Source: Pseudomonadota bacterium (GTDB lineage: Bacteria > Pseudomonadota > Gammaproteobacteria > Burkholderiales > SG8-39). Taken from it: 59,117 bases of DNA. The position numbers were made by a program, and so were the translations under genes. The stretch's first letter is position 1, and each line of letters starts with the position of its first letter. The notes under the pieces are model-generated. The model saw only the letters and a program-made list of their open reading frames with translations, was not told the DNA's origin and did not search any database. This document shows positions 27,553 through 34,188 of this stretch, piece by piece. The DNA lies in the NCBI GenBank assembly GCA_021811085.1, contig JAJZPQ010000019.1, positions 1 through 59,117 on the forward strand, read 5' to 3'.

Positions 27553-28851
27553 ATGCAAGACAATCAGCAGAGTTCCAAGTGGTATCACAACAGGTGGTCG
27601 CAGCTTGTTTTTGGCATCATCTGCATGGCGTTGATTGCCAACCTGCAATATTCCTGGACGTTGTTCGTCAATCCGATGGATACCAAGTACCATTGGGGCC
27701 GCTCGGCGATTCAGCTGTCGTTTTCGATCTTCGTTCTGGTTGAAACCTGGCTGGTCCCGGTCGAGGGCTGGTTGGTGGACAAGTACGGGCCGCGCCCGGT
27801 TATCGCGGTCGGCGGCGTGTTGGCTGCGGTCGGCTGGGTGCTCAATTCCTTCGCTAGCGCGCTGCCGGAGCTTTACGCGGGCGCGGTGATTTCAGGGATC
27901 GGCGCCGGTTGTGTATACGGCACTTCCGTGGGCAATGCGCTCAAATGGTTTCCGGACAAGCGCGGCCTCGCTGCCGGGCTGACGGCGGCCGGGTTCGGCG
28001 CCGGCGCGGCGCTCACGGTCATACCGATTGCCAACATGATCCACAATTCGGGCTATGAGGCGGCCTTCTTCGATTTCGGCATCTTCCAGGGCGCCTGTAT
28101 TTTTGTGCTCGCCATGCTGATGGTACGGCCGGTTCCGCCCAAAGGCGTCGTTGCTGCGCCGCGCATGGTGACGGTCAAGCATGACTACACGCCGGCGCAA
28201 ATGGTGAAGACGCCTGTATTCTGGCTCACCTATGTGTTGTTTGTGGCCGTGGCGGCCGGAGGCTTGATGGCGACGGCGCAGCTCGGCCCCATCGCAAAGG
28301 ACTACGGCTTGGCGAAAATGCCGATATCCCTATTGGGCTTCACCCTGCCGCTGCTGACCATGACCCTGTCGATCGACAATCTGTGCAACGGCTTCACCCG
28401 GCCCCTGTGCGGTTTCATCTCCGACCGGATAGGCCGTGAGAACACCATGTTCCTCGTGTTCGTCGGCGAAGGGCTGGCGCTGCTCGGGCTCAAGACCTTC
28501 GGCCATGACCCGTACGCGTTCATGCTGTTTGCCGCGCTGATATTCCTGTTCTGGGGCGAGATATTCTCGATCTTCCCGGCGATTTGCGCCGACACCTTCG
28601 GCGCCAAGAATGCGGCGGCAAATGCGGGTACGCTGTACACGGCGAAAGGTACCGCTTCCTTGCTGGTGCCTCTGGCATCGGTATTGTCGGCGGGCGGAAA
28701 CTGGGATCGGGTGTTCATCGCTGCGGCGATCATTACCATCGCCGCCGGCATTCTGGCTAAGTTCGCTTTGGCGCCTATGCGTGCGCGCTGGGTGAGCGCA
28801 TCCAACCAGAACGCATCTCTGGGCAAGACTGCAGCGCAAGCAGCAGCGTAG
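27553..28851 (+). CDS. oxlT: Oxalate:formate antiporter-like MFS transporter (copy 2)
   Basis: 432 residues, twelve hydrophobic segments, ATG preceded by GAGGAGAACGTAACC. It shares with copy 1 the QYSWTLF-like helix 1, KWFPDKRGLAAGLTAAGFG loop and SDRIGRENTM after helix 8. The OxlT substrate residues are Arg283 (NGFTRPLCGFISD) and Lys365 (LYTAKGTAS). Outside these motifs the two copies differ clearly, so they may differ in substrate (oxalate versus formate or another small acid) or affinity. It is convergent with the Crp/Fnr gene across a hairpin, and carries its own FNR-like promoter site. Confidence 0.86.
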   Translation: MQDNQQSSKWYHNRWSQLVFGIICMALIANLQYSWTLFVNPMDTKYHWGRSAIQLSFSIFVLVETWLVPVEGWLVDKYGPRPVIAVGGVLAAVGWVLNSFASALPELYAGAVISGIGAGCVYGTSVGNALKWFPDKRGLAAGLTAAGFGAGAALTVIPIANMIHNSGYEAAFFDFGIFQGACIFVLAMLMVRPVPPKGVVAAPRMVTVKHDYTPAQMVKTPVFWLTYVLFVAVAAGGLMATAQLGPIAKDYGLAKMPISLLGFTLPLLTMTLSIDNLCNGFTRPLCGFISDRIGRENTMFLVFVGEGLALLGLKTFGHDPYAFMLFAALIFLFWGEIFSIFPAICADTFGAKNAAANAGTLYTAKGTASLLVPLASVLSAGGNWDRVFIAAAIITIAAGILAKFALAPMRARWVSASNQNASLGKTAAQAAA

Positions 28852-28860
28852 CGGTGCAAT

Positions 28861-28890
28861 CTGACTCCGCCCGGTCACGGGCGGAGTCAG
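28861..28890. terminator. Hairpin between convergent oxlT-2 and Crp/Fnr genes
   Basis: CTGACTCCGCCC-ggtcac-GGGCGGAGTCAG is a perfect 12-bp stem between two convergent stops. There is no T-run on either side, so it is either a weak or factor-assisted bidirectional terminator or an RNA 3'-end stabiliser. Confidence 0.55.
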
Positions 28891-28902
28891 CGCCGGCCGG
28901 CC

Positions 28903-29514
28903 TCAGCCGGCCAGCTTGCGCTTCTTCAGCCGCGACAGGGTTTCCGGGGTCAGGTTGAGATAGGAGGCAAGTTCCTTCTTCGGAATCCGTTCGAGCAGTT
29001 CCGGATGCTTGCGCTTGAAGCGCAACAGCCGCCCCGGCGCATCGAGCAGATGCAGCGTGATGGTGTGCGCCATGACTTCGGACATCAGGCTCATGACTTC
29101 GTATTCGAAGCGCGCCTTGACGTCTGTATGCCGATCGAGAAAGCCGACCCATTGCTGCATCGACAGTTTGGCCACGCGCACCTTGGTCACGGCGACAATG
29201 CTGTAGGGCATCGGCGTGTGCAGGCGCCAGGCTGCGTAGGACGTGTCCATGTCGGTCTCGGCGGCAAAGCGCAGGATCATTTCCTTGCCTTTGGGGTCGC
29301 TCACCACGCGCTTGAGGATGCCGTCGAGGATGAAGAATTGCTCCATCGCGCTGTGGCCCTGGTGCACCAGCAGGTCGCCCTTGCCGAAGTCGGCAATCTC
29401 CAGCAGCGGCTCAAGATCGTTCCACGCCCGCGACGGCATGTCCTTGAGGACTAGGCCCTGCCTGAGTTGCAGGCGGACGGTGTTGCGTTGCGGATGCGTT
29501 TCGATGGAGGGCAT
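28903..29514 (-). CDS. Crp/Fnr-family transcriptional regulator without cysteines
   Basis: 203 residues. The N-terminal half is a cyclic-nucleotide-like beta-roll (residues about 22-115, GDLLVHQGHSAMEQFFILDG). A long dimerisation helix follows (about 120-155), then a helix-turn-helix IPKKELASYLNLTPETLSRL near the very C-terminus. The recognition helix holds Glu191, Ser194 and Arg195, the E-x-x-S-R pattern by which FNR reads TTGA half-sites. There is no Cys anywhere, so no FNR-type iron-sulphur sensing, and the roll lacks the cAMP phosphate-binding Arg-x-A set of CRP. The effector is unknown. It is divergent from frc with the TTGAC-N4-GTCAA site between them, so it probably controls that gene and perhaps itself. 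Confidence 0.88.
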   Translation of the reverse strand: MPSIETHPQRNTVRLQLRQGLVLKDMPSRAWNDLEPLLEIADFGKGDLLVHQGHSAMEQFFILDGILKRVVSDPKGKEMILRFAAETDMDTSYAAWRLHTPMPYSIVAVTKVRVAKLSMQQWVGFLDRHTDVKARFEYEVMSLMSEVMAHTITLHLLDAPGRLLRFKRKHPELLERIPKKELASYLNLTPETLSRLKKRKLAG

Positions 29515-29558
29515 ACGGGGATCAGGGGCGTTTCGAGTTCAAATTAAAAGCTAAATCA

Positions 29559-29601
29559 TTGACCTCAGTCAAGGTGCGCTTGCGCGCGAACTTCTTAGTA
29601 T
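29559..29601 (+). promoter_or_regulatory. FNR-like palindrome and -10 box of frc
   Basis: TTGACCTCAGTCAA (29559-29572) is a perfect TTGAC/GTCAA palindrome in the gap between the divergent regulator gene and frc. Toward frc, TAGTAT (29596-29601) follows after 23 bp. Toward the regulator the site is only 44 bp from the ATG, where binding could repress or activate a short-leader transcript. Confidence 0.7.
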
Positions 29602-29731
29602 AGGCGCCTTAATGCACCGGCCGCAGTCGGCGGCACGAACATAGCACAACCGGTGTGGCGGCAGATTGTTTTTTTGATACAGCGGCATTCGCGCTTGCGC
29701 CGAAATGCCGACGACGGAGGAGATATCTAGC

Positions 29732-31003
29732 ATGGAAGCACTCAAAGGGGTCCGCATACTGGACATGACGCACGTGCAGGCGGGGCCGACTTGCTCGCAG
29801 CTGCTCGCATGGATGGGCGCCGACGTGATCAAATTCGAAAATCCGCAGGGCGATGCCACGCGCGGCCAGCTGCGCGATGTCCCCGGCGCCGATAGCCTGT
29901 ATTTCACCATGCTCAACTGCAATAAGCGCTCGATTACGGTGAACATGAAATCGGCGGAAGGCAAGTCGGTATTCGTCGACCTGCTGAAGAAGTGCGACAT
30001 CATCATGGAAAACTTCGGCCCGGGCGTGCTCGACCGCTTCGGTTTTACCTGGGAGAAGATCCACGAAATCAACCCGCGTATCGTCATGGGCTCGATCAAG
30101 GGCTTCGGCTCCACCGGACCCTACGCCGAGTTCAAGGCCTACGAGAACGTGGCACAGGCGATGGGCGGGGCGATGAGCACCACCGGCGTACCGGATGGCC
30201 CGCCGTTCGTCACCGGCGCGCAGATCGGCGACTCGGGCACCGGACTGCACCTCGCGATCGGTTTGCTCGCGGCGCTGCACCAAGCGCAGCGCACCGGCCA
30301 GGGGCAGTACGTCGAAGTGGCGATGATGGACGGCGTGATGAACCTGTGCCGGGTCAAGTTCCGCGATCACCAGCGCCTGACCCGCGGCGATATGCCGGAA
30401 TATTCGGTGCCGACCTACCAGGGCATGGGGGATGTGCCGCGCGCCGGCAACGATTCCGGCGGCGGCCAGCTCGGCAACGCGATTCACTGCAAACCGCACG
30501 GCGCGAACGACTGGCTCTACGTAGTGGTGCAGGAAGCGGTGTGGAGCGCACTGGCCAAGCGTATCGGGCCGGAGATCGGCAAGCCCGATCTTGCGACCGA
30601 CCCGCACTTCGCCACCATCGGCGAGCGGCGCAAGAACCAGCAGCTCATGTGGACGCTGATCAACAAGTTCGCCGAGAAATATACCAAGCGCGAATTCATG
30701 GCGATCCTGAATCCGCTCGATGTTCCCTGCGGCCCGATCATGTCGACCGAGGACCTCGCCCACGACGAGCATGTGCGCGGCCGCGAGATGTGGGTCGAAC
30801 TCGACCATCCGCAGCGCGGCAAGTGGTGGAACGTGGGCATGCCGATCAAGCTCTCGGCTTCGCCGGCGAAGATCGAACGCTCGCCGCTGCTGGGCGAACA
30901 CACCGAAGAAGTGCTCAAGCAGGTGCTGGGCTACGACGAGGCGAAGGTCGCGACACTCAAGACCGCCGGCGCATTCAGCGCACCGCCGAAGAAGTCGGCC
31001 TAG
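29732..31003 (+). CDS. frc: Formyl-CoA:oxalate CoA-transferase
   Basis: 423 residues from the ATG at 29732 (GGAGGAG upstream). It is a class III CoA-transferase close to Oxalobacter FRC: DMTHVQAGPTCSQLL, DSLYFTMLNCNKRSI, ENFGPGVLDRFGFTWE, KAYENVAQAMGG and the glycine-rich loop DSGGGQLG. The catalytic Asp that forms the acyl anhydride is Asp167 in QIGDSGTGLHL, equal to Asp169 of FRC. It moves CoA from formyl-CoA to oxalate, releasing formate and supplying oxalyl-CoA to Oxc. It is followed after 36 bp by a formyl-THF hydrolase-like gene and ends before a strong terminator, so the two form an operon. Confidence 0.95.
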   Translation: MEALKGVRILDMTHVQAGPTCSQLLAWMGADVIKFENPQGDATRGQLRDVPGADSLYFTMLNCNKRSITVNMKSAEGKSVFVDLLKKCDIIMENFGPGVLDRFGFTWEKIHEINPRIVMGSIKGFGSTGPYAEFKAYENVAQAMGGAMSTTGVPDGPPFVTGAQIGDSGTGLHLAIGLLAALHQAQRTGQGQYVEVAMMDGVMNLCRVKFRDHQRLTRGDMPEYSVPTYQGMGDVPRAGNDSGGGQLGNAIHCKPHGANDWLYVVVQEAVWSALAKRIGPEIGKPDLATDPHFATIGERRKNQQLMWTLINKFAEKYTKREFMAILNPLDVPCGPIMSTEDLAHDEHVRGREMWVELDHPQRGKWWNVGMPIKLSASPAKIERSPLLGEHTEEVLKQVLGYDEAKVATLKTAGAFSAPPKKSA

Positions 31004-31039
31004 CCGCGGAACAACGGACTTATCGCAGAGGAACACATT

Positions 31040-31960
31040 ATGCGTATTGCAATCATCGGTCAGCAGGACTTCGGCAAGGCAGTCATGGAGGCGTTTCTCG
31101 CGCGCGGCGACGAAGTTGCCGCCGTGTTCTGCGCGCCGGAGAAGGAAGGGGCGCGGCCCGATGCGCTGCGTGCCGCAGCCGAGGAGAGGAAGCTCAAGGT
31201 GCACCAGTTCAAATCCTTGCGCGCACCCGAGGCGGCGCAGGCGCTGGCGGCAGCCAAGGCCGACATCGGTATCATGGCGTTCGTGCTGCAATTCGCGCCG
31301 CAGGAATTCGTCGGCATTCCGCGGCACGGCACCATTCAGTACCACCCGTCGCTGCTGCCGAAGTATCGCGGCCCGTCCTCGATCAACTGGCCCATCATCA
31401 AAGGCGAAACGGAAACCGGGCTCACCATCTTCCGGCCCTCCGACGGTTTGGACGAAGGCGCGGTGATCCTGCAGAAGAAGACGCCGGTGAGCGACGACGA
31501 CACGCTGGGCACGGTCTATTTCGACCGCCTGTTCCCGATGGGCGTGGCGGCGATGCTCGAGGCCGCGGACCTGGTGGTGGCGGGCAGGCATAAGGAACTG
31601 GTCCAGGAGGAGGCCCACGCGAGCTACGAAGGCTGGTGCCGCGAGGGCGAGGCCAGAATCAACTGGGCCAGCCACGTCGATTTCATCCACAACCTGATCC
31701 GCGGCTGCGATCCCGCGCCCGGCGCCTGGACCACGCACCGGGGGGAGAAGCTGCAGCTGTTCGGCTCGAAAAAACATCTGGTGCGCACTTTCGGCGCAGT
31801 CAAAGGCAAGATCGGTGAGGTCACCGCAGTCGGCCCCGGCAGCATGTTCATCACCGCCCAAGGCGGGCAAATCGAGGTGAGCAAAGGCAAATTGGGTAGC
31901 GGCAAGAAGCTCGCACCGGCCGAGCTCGGCATCGCCGTCGGAACGATCCTCGGCAGCTGA
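31040..31960 (+). CDS. Stand-alone formyltransferase/10-formyl-THF hydrolase-like protein
   Basis: 306 residues. It resembles the N-terminal hydrolase domain of 10-formyl-THF dehydrogenase (ALDH1L): MRIAIIGQQDFGKAVMEAFL, IQYHPSLLPKYRGPSSINW, FRPSDGLDEGAVILQKK and a C-terminal Fmt-like domain with INWASHVDFIHNLIRGCDP. The catalytic His102 and Asp138 are present at the family spacing. The aldehyde dehydrogenase half of ALDH1L is absent. It could release formate from 10-formyl-THF, or transfer formyl to another acceptor. Methionyl-tRNA formyltransferase is less likely because of the YRGPSSINW wording. As second gene of the frc operon it probably balances formate, formyl-CoA and formyl-THF. Confidence 0.82.
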   Translation: MRIAIIGQQDFGKAVMEAFLARGDEVAAVFCAPEKEGARPDALRAAAEERKLKVHQFKSLRAPEAAQALAAAKADIGIMAFVLQFAPQEFVGIPRHGTIQYHPSLLPKYRGPSSINWPIIKGETETGLTIFRPSDGLDEGAVILQKKTPVSDDDTLGTVYFDRLFPMGVAAMLEAADLVVAGRHKELVQEEAHASYEGWCREGEARINWASHVDFIHNLIRGCDPAPGAWTTHRGEKLQLFGSKKHLVRTFGAVKGKIGEVTAVGPGSMFITAQGGQIEVSKGKLGSGKKLAPAELGIAVGTILGS

Positions 31961-32510
31961 AGCGCGCAGCCCCGTTTGCAGGTGCCGCTGTGGCGCCGCG
32001 CAAGCGGCGCATGGCGCGCAGATCCAAAAAAGCCCTTGCCCTATGGCAGGGGCTTTTTTGTAGGTGGGTACCGTGCGCTCTATTTCCCGCGCTCTATCCG
32101 CTGCGCGCGTCGTCGGCGCGCGCCCGCGTTCGGCAAAACGGCAGAAAAATTTGACTAATCTGATATTTAACTGCAAGAATGGGCATTATCGCCCTGTTTA
32201 TAAATAAGACTTGCCTGTACTGTCCAGGTAAGCGGTGCAACTGGCGGCAAGCAGGGCTGGTGGCAGCTGGCATCGCGGCGATACGGCGACGCGTTCCTCG
32301 AGTCGAGGCGCGCTGTGTTGGCTGGGTGGAATTAGCACAAGCGCTGGGGCTAATGTCGTAAAATGCCTTCGCTATCGGGCAGATAGCCGGGCGTTAGCAG
32401 AATAAGATCAGGAGCGCAGGGGGCCGGGCATGACGAAAGCGGGATTTTGCAAGGGCGTAGCGGTGCGCGGCGCCGCCGACATGGAATGCGGTGCATAGGA
32501 AGCGCGCCGC
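31961..32510. other. Gap between the frc operon and the signalling cluster
   Basis: 550 bp. It has a strong terminator at 32026-32059, then an A/T-richer segment around 32145-32215, and a TAAAAT box at 32358-32363 that may serve the phosphatase gene. No convincing coding sequence was found. Confidence 0.5.
32026..32059 (+). terminator. Rho-independent terminator of the frc operon
   Basis: AAAAAAGCCCTTGCC-ctat-GGCAGGGGCTTTTTT: a GC-rich stem flanked by A6 and T6, so it can act in both directions. Confidence 0.9.
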
Positions 32511-33335
32511 ATGGATCTGAGCCAAGCCCTGGAAATCGCGAGCCATACCGACCCCGGCATGGTGCGCTCGAACAACGAGGATTCCATTGCCTCGGTTCCG
32601 GACCAGGGGCTGGTGGTGCTCGCCGACGGCATGGGCGGGTACAACGCCGGCGAAGTGGCGAGCGGCATGGCGACCACGATGCTCACCACGGAATTGCGGC
32701 AACTGCTGGAGAAGCACGCGCCCTTCGAAGTAGACCCGCAAAGCGGGCAGAAGGCCGCGCCGAAGATGCTGCAACAGCAGATCGCGAAAGCCAACACCGC
32801 GATCTACCAGGCGTCGCAGAGCCAGCCGCAGTATGCGGGCATGGGTACGACGTTGGTGGTGGCGCTGTTTTACGATAACAAGGTGATGGTCGCGCACATC
32901 GGCGATTCGCGCCTGTACCGGATGCGCGGCGATGAGTTCAGCCAGGTCAGCAAGGACCATTCGCTGCTGCAGGAGCAGATCGACGCCGGCATGCTGACCA
33001 AGGAGCAGGCGAAGCATTCGTCTAATAAGAACCTGGTGACGAAAGCGCTCGGCATCGATCCCGTGGTAGAGCCGGAGATTCACGAATATGACACCCTGCC
33101 CGGCGATATTTATTTGCTCTGCTCCGACGGGCTCTCGGATATGGTGAGCGACGACGATATCGGTATGACCTTGCAGGCGCTGGGCGCCAATCTGAATCTG
33201 GCGGCGCAACAACTGGTGCAGATGGCGAATGACAATGGTGGACGCGACAACGTGTCGGTTATCCTGATCAAGATATTGCGTGAGTACCCGGCCGGGCAGG
33301 GCTTGGCATCGAAAATTTTCGGATGGTTTAGATAG
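32511..33335 (+). CDS. PP2C-family Ser/Thr protein phosphatase
   Basis: 274 residues with the PP2C metal-site motifs in order: MVRSNNEDS, VVLADGMGGYNAGEVASG, MGTTLVVAL, VAHIGDSRLYR, LLCSDGLSDMVSDDDI and GGRDNVSVIL. It removes phosphate from Ser/Thr residues of cytoplasmic proteins, typically opposing a Hanks-type kinase. No such kinase gene is in the window. It is followed after 15 bp by an FHA-domain gene, a common pairing with phospho-signalling and secretion systems. I chose the ATG at 32511 because homology begins there. Confidence 0.93.
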   Translation: MDLSQALEIASHTDPGMVRSNNEDSIASVPDQGLVVLADGMGGYNAGEVASGMATTMLTTELRQLLEKHAPFEVDPQSGQKAAPKMLQQQIAKANTAIYQASQSQPQYAGMGTTLVVALFYDNKVMVAHIGDSRLYRMRGDEFSQVSKDHSLLQEQIDAGMLTKEQAKHSSNKNLVTKALGIDPVVEPEIHEYDTLPGDIYLLCSDGLSDMVSDDDIGMTLQALGANLNLAAQQLVQMANDNGGRDNVSVILIKILREYPAGQGLASKIFGWFR

Positions 33336-33350
33336 CACGAGGATAACGCT

Positions 33351-34157
33351 ATGGCGAAGCTGATACTCAGTATGGACGGTCTGGTGCTCAAGGAGATTCC
33401 GCTCTCCAAGGAGCGCACCACCATCGGCCGCAAACCGCACAATGACATCCAGATCGACAACCTGGCGGTCAGCGGCGAGCACGCCGTTATCGTGACCATA
33501 CTCGCAGATTCGTTCCTGGAGGATCTGGGCAGCACCAACGGCACTTTCGTCAACGGCAAGACGGTGAAGAAGCATTTTCTGCAGAACAACGACGTGATCG
33601 AACTCGGCAAGTACAAACTCAAGTACATGGCTGAAGCCGTGCCGGGCGCCTCCAAAGCCGCCGATTTCGAGAAAACCATGGTGCTGCGCCCGGGCGCGGC
33701 GAGAAAGCCGCCCGAAGCGCCTGCTGCAGCGCCAGCCGCCGCGGCCCCGGCGCACGTCGCCACCATGCCTGCGGCTGCGCCCGCGCCTGTGTCGGCCGCT
33801 GCGCCTGCGGCGCCAGCCGCCGCTGCCAAGTCGCATGGCGACACCCAGGTCGGCGTTACCGCCGCGTCAGTGGCCGCGGCCGCCGCGCCAGTGCGGCACG
33901 CGATGCTCAAACTCATGTCCGGCGCCGGCGCCGGCAAGGAACTCGAATTGGTCAAACCGCTCACGACGCTGGGCAAGCCTGGGGTGCAGGTCGCGGTGAT
34001 CACGCGCCGGCCGCAGGGCTTTTTCATTACCCACGTCGAAGGCGCAAATAAACCGAGCGTGAACGGCAAACCGATCGAGGTGCAGGCGCATGCGCTCAAC
34101 GATCATGATGTCATCGAGCTTGCCGGAGTGAAGGTGGAATTTTTCTTCAAGACCTGA
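33351..34157 (+). CDS. FHA-domain protein with two FHA-like modules
   Basis: 268 residues. The first FHA domain (about 1-95) has the phosphothreonine-binding loop residues in TTIGRKPHNDIQID, VSGEHAVI and GSTNGTFVNGK. A low-complexity Ala/Pro linker spans about 115-170. A second, less canonical FHA module (about 180-268) ends with PSVNGKPIEVQAHALNDHDV. It should bind phosphorylated partners. It sits between the PP2C phosphatase and the adenylate cyclase, as part of one operon with gaps of 15 and 31 bp. Confidence 0.9.
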   Translation: MAKLILSMDGLVLKEIPLSKERTTIGRKPHNDIQIDNLAVSGEHAVIVTILADSFLEDLGSTNGTFVNGKTVKKHFLQNNDVIELGKYKLKYMAEAVPGASKAADFEKTMVLRPGAARKPPEAPAAAPAAAAPAHVATMPAAAPAPVSAAAPAAPAAAAKSHGDTQVGVTAASVAAAAAPVRHAMLKLMSGAGAGKELELVKPLTTLGKPGVQVAVITRRPQGFFITHVEGANKPSVNGKPIEVQAHALNDHDVIELAGVKVEFFFKT

Positions 34158-34188
34158 TCTGCCGCTCCCGGAATAGGAAGGGGAAGGC

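Noticed and set aside
32145-32165. TTGACTAATCTGAT upstream of the phosphatase gene as a seventh site
   Set aside because: The right half-site CTGAT does not match GTCAA or ATCAA.
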